Source: DASVXQ01 sp040414855 (GTDB lineage: Bacteria; Actinomycetota; CALGFH01). From it: a DNA stretch of 37,353 nt. The notes under the pieces were generated by a model. It saw nothing but the letters and a program-made list of their open reading frames with translations, ran no database searches and was not told where the DNA came from. The stretch covers positions 1 to 37,353 of the forward strand of contig JBEDUQ010000414.1 of assembly GCA_040414855.1 (NCBI GenBank), given 5' to 3'. Made by a program: the position numbers and the translations under genes. Each line of letters begins with the position of its first letter. The stretch's first letter is position 1. This document shows, piece after piece, positions 22,072 through 29,880 of this stretch.

Positions 22072-23709
22072 ATGGGCGTCGACCACAGTCGGCTTGCCGC
22101 GAACGGGCACGGCATCGCGATCGCCTCGCCCCATCCGCTCGCGACCGCCGCGGGCGTGGCCATGGCCGAGCGGGGCGGCAACGCGGTGGACGCGGCGGTC
22201 GCGGCCGCGATCTCGCTCGCGGTGGTCTACCCGCACATGTGCTCGGCCGGCGGCGACGTGATCGCCCTGGTCTCGACCCCTGACGGCGAGGTCGAGTGCG
22301 TGAACGCGAGCGGCGCCGCCGGCGTCCGCGCCGACCGCGCGGCGCTCGCCAAGGAGTACGGCACCATGCCGGTCACCGGCCCGCACACGGTGACCGTGCC
22401 GGGCGCGGTGTCGGCCTGGGGCGTGCTCACCGAGCGGGCCGGCCGGCTCTCGCTCGGAGACCTGCTGGAGCCGGCGATCGCCCAGGCATACGGCGGGGTG
22501 CCGCTGGCGGCCGGCGTCCATCGCGCCATCGTGGCCGGCGCCGACCTGCTCAGCCTCGACCCCGGCATGCGGGAGGTCTTCTTCCGCGGCGGTGAGCCGC
22601 TCGGGCTCGGCGAGCCGCTGCGCCAGCCGGCACTGGCGGCGACCCTCGGCGAGATCGCCGACTTCGGCTGGCGGACCTTCTACGAGGGACCGGTGGCACG
22701 GCGGGTCGCCAGCGGAATGGTGCGGCTGGGGGTGCCGCTGGCGCCGGTCGACCTGGCCAGGCACAGCCCCGAGATCGCCGCCCCGCTCCGCGCCGGTCGC
22801 GGCGCCGATGGCGAGATCCTGACCGCGCCGCCGAACTCCCAGGGGCTGCTGCTGCTCGAGATCCTTGGCGCGCTTGACCGCATGGACCTGCCAGATCCGC
22901 TCGGCGCGGGCGCCGGGGCGCTCGCCGAACTGTTCCGGCTCACCGCGCTCGACCGCGACCGCCACCTCGGCGACCCGAGATCGAGCCAGATTCCGGTCGA
23001 GGAACTGCTCGGCGCGGCGCACTCGAGCGAGCTGGCCGCGGCCGCCGCACGACGCGCCGCCGGAGCCGATGGCCGCAACGGCGCCGGCCCACAGGCCAGC
23101 AAGGCTTCCCAGACACTGGAGGGCGCGCCCTCGCTGAGCGGCGACACCGTTGCCGTGGTCGCGATGGACGCCGACGGCACGGCGGTCTCGCTGATCCAGT
23201 CGCTGTTCCACAGCTTCGGCTCCGGGCTGCTCGACGCCGAGACCGGGCTGATCCTGCACAACCGCGGCGCGTCATTCAGCCTCGATCCGGCCTCGCCCAA
23301 CCGTCTGGAGCCCGGCAGGCGCCCCGCGCACACGCTGATGCCGGTGCTGGTGGCCGAGCGCGGCCGCGTGGTGGGCGCGCACGGGACCATGGGCGGCAGG
23401 GCGCAGCCGCAGATCCACACCCAGCTCCTGCTCAGGCTGGAGGCGGGCGGCTCGCCGTCGGCGGCACTGAACGCCCCGCGCTGGATCGTCGGCGGCCAGG
23501 ACATTGGCGAGGACGGCGAGCTGGTGGTCGCGGAGCGGAGCGTGGTACCCGCCGCGCTCGACGCGATCGCCGCCACCGGGCTGCCGGTCATGGCCGTGGC
23601 CGACCTCGACGAGGAGGTCGGCCACGGCCAGTTGGTTCGCCGGGGCGAGGGCGGGGAGCTGCTGGCGGCCACGGACCCGCGCGCCGACGGTCTGGCCGCC
23701 GCGAGCTGA
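22072..23709 (+). CDS. Gamma-glutamyltransferase family protein (YwrD-like, cytosolic)
   Basis: A 545-residue Ntn-hydrolase of the gamma-glutamyltranspeptidase family, which cleaves itself into large and small subunits and removes or transfers gamma-glutamyl groups from glutathione-like compounds. The processing site and new N-terminal nucleophile should be T359 in LSGDTVAVVAMD. The N-terminal AERGGNAVDAAVAA and YPHMCSAGGD are typical, and GTMGGRAQPQ near residue 440 is the C-terminal glycine-rich loop. There is no signal peptide, unlike periplasmic Ggt, and the GDTV form of the nucleophile site matches the YwrD subgroup as I remember it. The ATG at 22072 has GAGG seven bases upstream. It follows gdhA on the same strand but has its own strong promoter. 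Cephalosporin-acylase-like activity is an alternative. Confidence 0.9.
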   Translation: MGVDHSRLAANGHGIAIASPHPLATAAGVAMAERGGNAVDAAVAAAISLAVVYPHMCSAGGDVIALVSTPDGEVECVNASGAAGVRADRAALAKEYGTMPVTGPHTVTVPGAVSAWGVLTERAGRLSLGDLLEPAIAQAYGGVPLAAGVHRAIVAGADLLSLDPGMREVFFRGGEPLGLGEPLRQPALAATLGEIADFGWRTFYEGPVARRVASGMVRLGVPLAPVDLARHSPEIAAPLRAGRGADGEILTAPPNSQGLLLLEILGALDRMDLPDPLGAGAGALAELFRLTALDRDRHLGDPRSSQIPVEELLGAAHSSELAAAAARRAAGADGRNGAGPQASKASQTLEGAPSLSGDTVAVVAMDADGTAVSLIQSLFHSFGSGLLDAETGLILHNRGASFSLDPASPNRLEPGRRPAHTLMPVLVAERGRVVGAHGTMGGRAQPQIHTQLLLRLEAGGSPSAALNAPRWIVGGQDIGEDGELVVAERSVVPAALDAIAATGLPVMAVADLDEEVGHGQLVRRGEGGELLAATDPRADGLAAAS

Positions 23710-23732
23710 CGCGCGACTGGTGCGACCGCCCA

Positions 23733-24404
23733 TCAACCGCGGTAGCCGGTGCCGGGGATACGGCGCTGGTACTCCGGACACAGATAGGTCTCCATGACCT
23801 CCTCGGTGACCGGAACGCTCCAGTAGTCGCGCTTGGACCTCACCGCAAGGTACTGCTGCTTGGCGTCGCGGTGACAGCGCATCCCCATGAGGCCGTGACC
23901 GCCAGGCGAGTAGTCGGAGAACAGGCAGGTGGCGCAGCAGACCAGCTGGACCTCCGGCGGCAGCGCTTTGTCCAGGCGCAGCACGCCGTCCTCGAACCAG
24001 TTATCGGTGACCTCGAACCGCTCGCCACCGATCGTGGTCGTCAGCTGCAGGTTCTTGGGGTTGTAGACGTCGGCGCCGTGCCTTGGATACAAGTCAAGGC
24101 GGAACGAGACCACGCCCGGGACCATCCGCCCTGCCTCGTTCACGCTGCACGGCAGCTCCCCGGTCAGGATGCAGTCCACAAGCTCGTCGGCCCGCGACAG
24201 CGAGAAACCCGCGGTCTTGGCCACGTCGTGGTCAGCTGGCTCGAGGGCATCGAAGTCATAGCCCCAAAACCGGGTGCCGCGGATGACCGTGTGGAACTCG
24301 TATCCCGGCGCCGGGCCGCGGTTCCACGGTTCTGTCTGCCAGACGATCGCTTCACGGCCCCGAGGGTCCTCATAACCGCCCTGGAAGGAGAACCGCTGCA
24401 ACAC
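23733..24404 (-). CDS. Uncharacterised cysteine-containing protein (DUF6304-like?)
   Basis: A 223-residue soluble protein that I do not recognise with certainty; it may belong to an actinobacterial family annotated as DUF6304. The N-terminal part (to about residue 120) has beta-type segments such as FHTVIRGTRFWGYDFDAL. The C-terminal part carries a possible metal site: C156-C157-x2-C160, C177-H178 and C209, in CCATC, GMRCHRDAK and YLCPEYQRR. That spacing suggests zinc or an iron-sulfur cluster, but this is an inference. No signal peptide or membrane helix. Base composition seems lower in GC than its neighbours, which may reflect transfer. The start is a GTG at 24404 with AGGTGCGAA upstream, a moderate site. 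It is convergent with the gamma-glutamyltransferase and 41 bases downstream of the PfkB kinase. Confidence 0.7.
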   Translation of the reverse strand: MLQRFSFQGGYEDPRGREAIVWQTEPWNRGPAPGYEFHTVIRGTRFWGYDFDALEPADHDVAKTAGFSLSRADELVDCILTGELPCSVNEAGRMVPGVVSFRLDLYPRHGADVYNPKNLQLTTTIGGERFEVTDNWFEDGVLRLDKALPPEVQLVCCATCLFSDYSPGGHGLMGMRCHRDAKQQYLAVRSKRDYWSVPVTEEVMETYLCPEYQRRIPGTGYRG

Positions 24405-24445
24405 TTCGCACCTGAGCCCTGTGCGCCCGACCGGGGGTGAACCCC

Positions 24446-25432
24446 TCAGGTGTGGGCGACCTCGATCAGCGGCGCGAGCGAGTCGGAGGAGCGCGCGCCG
24501 GTCCGCGAGATGATGTGGGCGGCCGTGGCCGAGCCGAGGCGGCCGCAGCGGTCCAACGGCCAGTCCTGCGCCAGGCCGTGCAGGAAGCCGGCGGCGTAGA
24601 GGTCGCCGGCCCCGGTGGTGTCGTGGACCGACACCGGGAACGGCTCGATCGTCTGCATCTGGTCGCCGGCGATCAGGACCGAGCCCTTCGCGCCACGGGT
24701 CAGCGCCGCGATCGAGACGCGACCGCGGATCTGCCGCACCGCGTCATCGAAGCTCGCGACCTGGAACAGGGAGACGATCTCCTCCTCGTTCGCGAACAGC
24801 ACGTCGACGGCGCCGTCGATCAGCTCGATGAACGACTCGCGGTGGCGGTCGACGCAGAACGGGTCCGAGAGGGTGAGCGCCACCCGGCGGCCGGACTCGT
24901 GGGCCAGGCTGGCGGCCTTGCGGAAGGCGTCCTTGGCGCTGGGGCGGTCCCAGAGGTAGCCCTCAAGGTAGACGATCTTGGCCCGGGCGATCAGCTCGGG
25001 GTCGACGTCGCCGGGACCGAGGTCGGTGGACGCGCCGAGGTAGGTGTTCATGGTGCGCTGCGCGTCCGGGGTCACCACGATCATGCAGCGGCCGGTCCCG
25101 GGCCCGTCGTTGGCCGGGGGCACCGAGAACTCGACGCCGGTGGCGCGCAGGTCCTCGGCGAACGACTTGCCGAGCTCGTCGTCGCGGACGCGGCCGATGT
25201 AGCCGGCGGCGCCGCCGAGCGAGGCGATGCCGACCATGGTGTTGGCCGCCGAGCCCCCCGACATCTCCAGGGCCGGCGCCATCGCCGCGTAGAGCTGGTG
25301 GGCACGGTCCTCGTCGATCAGCGACATCGTGCCCTTCGCCAGGTCGTGGAGGCCGATGAACTCGTGCGGCTTGTGGTCGAGGACGTCGACCATGGCATTC
25401 CCGATGCCCACGACATCCAGCGCGACGGTCAT
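24446..25432 (-). CDS. PfkB-family carbohydrate/nucleoside kinase (adenosine kinase-like)
   Basis: A 328-residue ribokinase-fold sugar or nucleoside kinase that phosphorylates a hydroxymethyl group using ATP. The first signature region is MSGGSAANTMVGIASLGG near residue 57, and the second is HDTTGAGDLYAAGF with the catalytic base D277-type Asp and the GAGD anion hole. The spacing and the FCVDRH segment resemble adenosine kinase-like members such as those that salvage adenosine or inosine, but substrate choice cannot be decided by eye. The ATG at 25432 is chosen for its GGAAGGA ribosome site; an upstream ATG at 25480 would add 16 unlikely residues. A plausible promoter lies at 25476-25504. Confidence 0.9.
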   Translation of the reverse strand: MTVALDVVGIGNAMVDVLDHKPHEFIGLHDLAKGTMSLIDEDRAHQLYAAMAPALEMSGGSAANTMVGIASLGGAAGYIGRVRDDELGKSFAEDLRATGVEFSVPPANDGPGTGRCMIVVTPDAQRTMNTYLGASTDLGPGDVDPELIARAKIVYLEGYLWDRPSAKDAFRKAASLAHESGRRVALTLSDPFCVDRHRESFIELIDGAVDVLFANEEEIVSLFQVASFDDAVRQIRGRVSIAALTRGAKGSVLIAGDQMQTIEPFPVSVHDTTGAGDLYAAGFLHGLAQDWPLDRCGRLGSATAAHIISRTGARSSDSLAPLIEVAHT

Positions 25433-25475
25433 TCGGCATTCCTTCCGGACGCGTTCGTTTTCAGGTCGGCCATGA

Positions 25476-25504
25476 TTCATAACAGACCGCCGGTGTGGTC
25501 ACAA
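25476..25504 (-). promoter_or_regulatory. Promoter of the PfkB kinase gene
   Basis: On the minus strand TTGTGA (complement of 25499-25504), a 17-base spacer and TATGAA (complement of 25476-25481). It gives a leader of about 38 bases before the ATG at 25432 and lies immediately after the rhodanese terminator. Confidence 0.5.
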
Positions 25505-25509
25505 ACGCC

Positions 25510-25540
25510 ACAGCCCCGGCGCGAGATGCGCCAGGGCTGT
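25510..25540 (-). terminator. Terminator of the rhodanese gene
   Basis: A 13-bp stem (arms 25510-25522 and 25528-25540) with a five-base loop. The single non-Watson-Crick position is U-G on the minus-strand RNA but C-A on the plus strand, which fits termination of the minus-strand rhodanese transcript ending at 25591. GCGTTTGTG follows the stem. Confidence 0.7.
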
Positions 25541-25590
25541 CGCTTGCCACGCTTTTGGATCCGCGGACTCGAGGTCCTCGGACCGGCGGG

Positions 25591-26436
25591 TCAGCGCTCG
25601 ATCGGCACGCCGACCAGCGACCCCCATTCGGTCCACGAGCCGTCGTAGTTGCGGACGTTCGGGTACCCGAGCAGCTCGTGCAGCACGAACCAGGTGTGGG
25701 CCGAGCGCTCGCCGATGCGGCAGTAGGCGACCACGTCCTGGCCGGAGTCGATGCCCTGGCCGCTGTACAGCTCGGCGAGCTGCTGATCGGTGAGGAACTT
25801 GCCGGTGTTGCCGTCGACCGCCTTGAGCCAGGGGATGTTGGCGGCGCCGGGGATGTGGCCCGGACGCTGCGCGGCCTCCTGTGGCAGGTGGTCGGGAGCC
25901 ATCTTCTCGCCGCGGTACTCCTCGGGCGAGCGCACGTCGACCAGCGAGCGGCCGGCCTGGCCGAGGTAGTCGTTCAGCACCTGGTCCCTGAAGGCGCGGA
26001 TCGAGAAGTCGGGCTGGCTCACCGGGTAGCCGGTGGTGCTGGCGACCCCGGGCAGGTCGGTGGTCAGCTCGCGGCCCTCCAGCTCCCACGACTTGCGGCC
26101 GCCGTCGAGCAGCTGGACCGGGCCGTGCCCGTAGACCTTGTAGTACCAGTAGGCATAGGCGGCGAACCAGTTGTTGTTGCCGCCGTAGAGGACGACCTTG
26201 GTGTCCGGGGTGATCCCGAGCGAGTCCTGGAGCTTGGCGAACTGCTCCGGGTCGATGAAGTCCCGCCGCAGCGGGTCCTGGAGGTCGCTGTTCCAGTTGA
26301 CGGCCACCGCTCCCGGGATGTGGCCGCGGCCGTAGGCGTCGGTGTCCTCGTCGACCTCGACGATGCGGATGTCAGGGTCGTTGAGGTGCTCCGCGAGCCA
26401 GTCGGTGGTGATCAGGACGTCGTCGCGGTTCGGCAT
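25591..26436 (-). CDS. Thiosulfate sulfurtransferase (two-domain rhodanese, CysA type)
   Basis: A 281-residue tandem-domain rhodanese that moves sulfane sulfur from thiosulfate to an acceptor such as cyanide or a thiol. The N-terminal inactive domain contains VDEDTDAYGRGHIPGA near residue 28. The C-terminal domain has VDVRSPEEYRG near residue 167 and the active-site loop C239-R-I-G-E-R-S. This loop is typical of the actinobacterial CysA2/CysA3-type sulfurtransferases rather than 3-mercaptopyruvate enzymes. It lacks a signal peptide, so it is cytosolic. The ATG at 26436 has AAGGAGAA upstream. A 527-base region without an obvious gene precedes it, and a strong hairpin follows. Confidence 0.93.
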   Translation of the reverse strand: MPNRDDVLITTDWLAEHLNDPDIRIVEVDEDTDAYGRGHIPGAVAVNWNSDLQDPLRRDFIDPEQFAKLQDSLGITPDTKVVLYGGNNNWFAAYAYWYYKVYGHGPVQLLDGGRKSWELEGRELTTDLPGVASTTGYPVSQPDFSIRAFRDQVLNDYLGQAGRSLVDVRSPEEYRGEKMAPDHLPQEAAQRPGHIPGAANIPWLKAVDGNTGKFLTDQQLAELYSGQGIDSGQDVVAYCRIGERSAHTWFVLHELLGYPNVRNYDGSWTEWGSLVGVPIER

Positions 26437-26560
26437 GAGCGTTCTCCTTGAAGTGCCGGCGATCGCCGGGACGGGCAAGCTGTGGACAACGGGTGAGATG
26501 CGGAGATGGCGAGGTCAGGCCGCACAGGTCGAGCTTGGAAGCGGGTTGGCCACGGTGCCC

Positions 26561-26761
26561 TCAGGCGGCCAGGAGCTGCGCCGTGGCCTGGCGACAGGGC
26601 GGGCGTCCCGCTGCGGAGTTGCCCGTGCCGAGTCCCATCGGCGCGCAGGCACGAGTCGTCAACGCCGCCGGGCCGAGCGCCTCACGCCTGGCCGCGCCGG
26701 TCGTTCCCAGGTTCGTCGTTCCCGGGTCCCGCGACAGGTCCAACGACATCAGTGCCATCAT
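26561..26761 (-). CDS. Possible small ORF upstream of the rhodanese (66 aa)
   Basis: A 66-codon frame starting MMALMSLDLSRD, ending 124 bases before the rhodanese start on the same strand. In favour: a good ribosome site (GAGG, four bases from the ATG), about 85% G/C at third positions (counted by eye), and a position suited to a leader peptide. Against: the composition is Ala/Thr/Gly-rich without a fold, and I know no homologue. It has only two Cys (RACAPM and PPCRQ), so a Cys-attenuation peptide is not obvious. I list it as a candidate only. Confidence 0.3.
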   Translation of the reverse strand: MMALMSLDLSRDPGTTNLGTTGAARREALGPAALTTRACAPMGLGTGNSAAGRPPCRQATAQLLAA

Positions 26762-26787
26762 GTGACCTCACAGGCTGCCAGCTCCAA

Positions 26788-26799
26788 TGACGCACGTCA
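26788..26799. promoter_or_regulatory. Palindrome overlapping a -35-like element
   Basis: TGACG-CA-CGTCA at 26788-26799. On the minus strand its right part gives TTGACG (complement of 26795-26800), a good -35, but the expected -10 is poor. The palindrome could bind a dimeric regulator of the minus-strand leader ORF and rhodanese. Confidence 0.3.
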
Positions 26800-26963
26800 A
26801 TCGCTCGAAGGGGGGAGCCCGCCTGCTCAGCGCGGAGCCGGCGGGCGCTGGCCGGGGGCAGGTGCCCTGGGCGCGCTGGTTGCGCGCGAGCGGGCCAGGC
26901 CCAACACTGGACCCGCGCATGTCCGCTGGTGAGCTGCGTGGACGGAGGTGAGGATCGGCGGCG

Positions 26964-28085
26964 ATGGCCTCGAAGCCACGGTCGAAGGCGAGCGAGTTTC
27001 GCGAGCACTGGGTCGACGAGATGAACGGCGCGGCGATGTACCGCGCCCTTGCCGATCGCGCCCGGGGCGAGCAGCGCGAGATCTTCCTCGAGCTGGCCGG
27101 CGCCGAGGAGCGGCACGCCGCCCACTGGGCACGCAAGCTCGCCGAGCTGGGCGAGCCAGAGCCGAAGCCGGAGGACTTCCGCCAGGACTTCCGGACCAGG
27201 CTGATCTCGTTCCTGGCCAGACGCTTCGGGACCGAGGCGGTGCTGCCGATCGTGGAGCGCGCCGAGGTCGCCGACGCCAGCCACTACGACGGCGTCGCCG
27301 ACGCGACCGTCGCGATGGCGACCGACGAGCGCATCCACGCACGGGTGCTCGCCGGCCTGACGCCGTCCAACGTCCAGTCGGGCATCCGGCGCGGCGAGCG
27401 CTGGCACCGCGGCGACGCCAGCGGCGCGCTGCGGGCGTCGATCTTCGGCGTCAACGACGGGCTGGTGTCGAACCTGTCCTTGGTCATGGGCGTCACCGGC
27501 GGTGAGGCGGGCCGCAAGTTCATCCTCCTCGCCGGTCTCGCGGGCCTGCTCGCCGGCGCCTTCTCGATGGGCGCCGGCGAGTTCATCTCGGTGACCTCGC
27601 AGCGCGAGCTGTTCCAGCGCGAGATCGCGCTGGAGTCCGAGGAGATCGCCGCCATGCCCGACGAGGAGGCCAACGAGCTGGCGCTCATCTACCGGGCCAA
27701 GGGCGTCGGCCGTGAGGAGGCCGAGGCGATGGCGGCCCGGATCATGCGCAACCACGACACCGCGCTCGACACCATGGCGCGCGAGGAGCTCGGGCTGAAT
27801 CCCGACGAGCTCGGCTCGCCGACCCGGGTGGCGGCGTCGAGCTTCATCTCGTTCGCGATCGGCGCGGTGGTGCCGGTCCTCGCCTGGCTATTCGGCGGGG
27901 GCACCGCGGCCTTCGTGGTTTCGATCGCCCTGTCCGCGCTGGCCCTTCTCCTCATTGGTGCCGGCATCAGCCTGCTCACCGGGCGCTCTGCGGTCCGTTC
28001 AGGGATCCGCCAGCTGCTGGTGGGCGGGGCAGCCGCAGCGGCCACCTTCGGGATCGGCCGCCTGATCGGTGTGAGCGTGAGCTAG
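26964..28085 (+). CDS. MbfA-like ferritin-domain/VIT1 iron transporter
   Basis: A 373-residue fusion of a rubrerythrin-like domain and a VIT1/CCC1 membrane domain, known as Er-VIT or MbfA. Family members in rhizobia export iron and protect against iron or peroxide stress. The N-terminal di-iron ligands are E19, E48 with H51 (AEERH), about E101, and E122 with H125 (DERIH). The VIT domain starts at ASGALRASIFGVNDGLVSNLSLVMG (about residue 150). It has about five hydrophobic segments with acidic residues in the cytoplasmic loop (REIALESEEIAAMPDEEANEL). The ATG at 26964 has GGAGGTGAGG upstream. It is followed after three bases by an adenylate-kinase-like gene, so they form an operon. Confidence 0.93.
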   Translation: MASKPRSKASEFREHWVDEMNGAAMYRALADRARGEQREIFLELAGAEERHAAHWARKLAELGEPEPKPEDFRQDFRTRLISFLARRFGTEAVLPIVERAEVADASHYDGVADATVAMATDERIHARVLAGLTPSNVQSGIRRGERWHRGDASGALRASIFGVNDGLVSNLSLVMGVTGGEAGRKFILLAGLAGLLAGAFSMGAGEFISVTSQRELFQREIALESEEIAAMPDEEANELALIYRAKGVGREEAEAMAARIMRNHDTALDTMAREELGLNPDELGSPTRVAASSFISFAIGAVVPVLAWLFGGGTAAFVVSIALSALALLLIGAGISLLTGRSAVRSGIRQLLVGGAAAAATFGIGRLIGVSVS

Positions 28086-28088
28086 CCG

Positions 28089-28676
28089 ATGGCAACTCTT
28101 CCTTCTGAGCTCCGGCACGTCCTCCTGGTCGGCCCTCCCGGGTCGGGCAAGGGCACGGTCGGACCACACCTCTCCGAGCTGCTCGGCGTGCCGCACGTCT
28201 CGTCGGGCCGGCTCCTGCGCCAGTCCGTCGAGCACGGCGACGAGCACCACATCGGCGACCAGGTCGCCCGCGGGCACCTGATCCCCGACCGCATCGTCGG
28301 CCAGGTCATGGCCGACCATCTGCGCGACGGCTTCATCCTCGACGGCTACCCGCGCAACGTCCGCCAGGCCGAGGAGCTGGACCACGTGCTCGCCGACGAC
28401 GGCCGCCGGGTCCAGCTCGTGCTCGAGCTGATCGTCCCGGACGAAGTGGCCTCCGCGCGCCTTTCGCGGCGCGCCAGGATGGAGAGCCGCAGCGACGACA
28501 ACCCCGACACGGTGGCGGCGCGCCTGGTGACCTACCGGCGCGAGGCGGTGGCCCTCCTGGCCCACTACGCCGACCGCGTGCGGCGGGTGAGCGCATCCGG
28601 CGACCTGGACGAGGTGTTCCAGCGCGCCGAGCGGGCGCTGTCCTCGCTGCCCAAGGGCGCGCGGGCGAGCAGCTGA
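28089..28676 (+). CDS. Adenylate kinase-like nucleoside monophosphate kinase
   Basis: A 195-residue P-loop NMP kinase. The P-loop GPPGSGKGT is at residues 15-23. SSGRLLR and DGYPRNVRQAEEL are the AMP-binding and core regions. The lid is the short kind without the zinc insertion, followed by RARMESRSDDNPDTVAARL, which carries the conserved Arg pair. It would convert AMP and ATP to ADP. The gene is not in a ribosomal-protein/secY context, where the essential adk usually lies, so it may be a second adenylate kinase or an NMP kinase with altered specificity. The ATG at 28089 follows the iron transporter stop by three bases and has only a weak GTGAG ribosome site, so it is probably coupled. cobT starts 21 bases after its stop. 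Confidence 0.87.
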   Translation: MATLPSELRHVLLVGPPGSGKGTVGPHLSELLGVPHVSSGRLLRQSVEHGDEHHIGDQVARGHLIPDRIVGQVMADHLRDGFILDGYPRNVRQAEELDHVLADDGRRVQLVLELIVPDEVASARLSRRARMESRSDDNPDTVAARLVTYRREAVALLAHYADRVRRVSASGDLDEVFQRAERALSSLPKGARASS

Positions 28677-28697
28677 GCGCGCAGGCCGGGTCGAGCG

Positions 28698-29807
28698 TTG
28701 GTCCCTGACGCGCGCGCGGGCTCCGGTCCCGCCACCGGCGACGCCGAGCGCCGGGTGTCGCTGCTGGCCTCGGGCGTGCCAGAGCTCGACCTCGCGGCCG
28801 AGCGGGCCGCCAGCGAGCGTCAGGCGATGCTGCTCAAGCCGCCAGGGAGCCTGGGGCGCCTGGAGACGCTCGGGATCAGGCTGGCCGCGATCGCCGGCCG
28901 CTGCCCGCCGCCCGTGCCGGCCAAGCCGGCGGTGCTGGTCGCCGCGGGCGACCACGGGGTGGTGGCGCAGGGGGTGACGCCTTGGCCGCAGTCGGTCACC
29001 GGTGCGATGGTCGCGGCCATGACCGCCGGGCAGGCGGCCGTCAACGCCATCGCCGCGGCGATCGGCGCCGAGGTGCGGCTGCTCGACGTCGGGGTGGCGA
29101 GCCTGCCGGATGGCGCGACCGCGCACCCGATGGTCCGCGGAGGCAGTGTGCGCCACGGCACCGCCGATCTCGCCGTGGAGCCGGCGATGACCCGCGACCA
29201 GGCCGCGCGAGCGGTGCTCGAGGGCGCCGCCGCGGCGGGCGAGCTGCTGGACGGCGGCGCCGACCTGCTGGTCACCGGCGACATGGGGATCGGCAACACC
29301 ACCCCGGCCGCCTGCCTGGTCGCGGCCTTCAGCGGCCGCCCCGCCGCCGAGGTGACCGGGCGTGGGACCGGCATCGACGACGACACCCTCCGGCGCAAGG
29401 TCGAGGTGGTCGCGGCCGCGCTGGCCTTGCACGCCCCCGGCCCGGCGGACCCGCTCGGCGCGCTGGCCGCGGTGGGCGGGCTCGAGCACGCCGCGCTGGC
29501 GGGGCTCGCGCTGGCCGGCGCGGCGCGGCGGGTGCCGGTGGTGCTCGACGGCGTGAACGCCTGCGCCGCCGCGCTGGTGGCCGCCGCCATCCAGCCGCGG
29601 GTCCGTGACTTCCTGGTGGCGGGGCACCGCTCGGTCGAGCCGGGGGCTGGGGTTGCGCTCGCGCACCTCGGCCTGCGACCGTTGCTGGACCTGGAGATGC
29701 GGCTCGGCGAGGGCACCGGCGGGCTGCTGGCGGTCCCGATCGTCAGGGCGGCCGCCGCAACGCTCGGCGGGATGGCGACCTTCGCGGAAGCCGGCCTTCA
29801 GGCCTGA
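28698..29807 (+). CDS. cobT: Nicotinate-nucleotide:dimethylbenzimidazole phosphoribosyltransferase
   Basis: A 369-residue CobT, which activates the lower-ligand base of cobalamin by transferring phosphoribosyl from nicotinate mononucleotide to 5,6-dimethylbenzimidazole. KPPGSLGRLE near residue 47 and the substrate loops AAGDHGVVAQGV and TGDMGIGNTTPAA are all family-typical. The catalytic base is E338 in RLGEGTGG near the C-terminus. The TTG start at 28698 has a weak site; a GTG at 28755 would shorten the N-terminus by 19 residues and still keep all motifs. No other cobalamin gene is in the window, so it is separated from the rest of the pathway here. It lies in a run with the iron transporter and NMP kinase genes. 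Confidence 0.95.
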   Translation: MVPDARAGSGPATGDAERRVSLLASGVPELDLAAERAASERQAMLLKPPGSLGRLETLGIRLAAIAGRCPPPVPAKPAVLVAAGDHGVVAQGVTPWPQSVTGAMVAAMTAGQAAVNAIAAAIGAEVRLLDVGVASLPDGATAHPMVRGGSVRHGTADLAVEPAMTRDQAARAVLEGAAAAGELLDGGADLLVTGDMGIGNTTPAACLVAAFSGRPAAEVTGRGTGIDDDTLRRKVEVVAAALALHAPGPADPLGALAAVGGLEHAALAGLALAGAARRVPVVLDGVNACAAALVAAAIQPRVRDFLVAGHRSVEPGAGVALAHLGLRPLLDLEMRLGEGTGGLLAVPIVRAAAATLGGMATFAEAGLQA

Positions 29808-29820
29808 GCGTTGGCACTCG

Positions 29821-29866
29821 TTCGCGCCGCTGGGGCGTTGTCAGTACGCTCGTCAAGTTATTGACA
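29821..29866 (+). promoter_or_regulatory. Probable promoter region of the peroxiredoxin operon
   Basis: The 73-base gap before the peroxiredoxin holds TTCGCG (29821-29826), 18 bases, then TACGCT (29845-29850), a weak promoter fit. TTGTCA (29838-29843) and TTGACA (29861-29866) contain TGTCA and TGACA as an inverted pair that could be a regulator site over the start point. Confidence 0.35.
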
Positions 29867-29880
29867 GACGGAGCGGCCCG

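Larger units (their letters stand above)
26437..26963. other. 527-base region between rhodanese and iron-transporter genes
   Basis: No recognised gene. It separates divergent genes and contains a possible small minus-strand ORF (26561-26761), a palindrome TGACG-CA-CGTCA at 26788-26799, and two near copies of GTCGTTCCCrGGT at 26700-26712 and 26715-26727. I find no riboswitch pattern that I can name and no clear promoter for the iron transporter. Confidence 0.5.

Noticed and set aside
26437..26963. SAM or other sulfur riboswitch before the rhodanese
   Set aside because: I could not find the conserved core of any riboswitch class I know on either strand; only small palindromes are visible.
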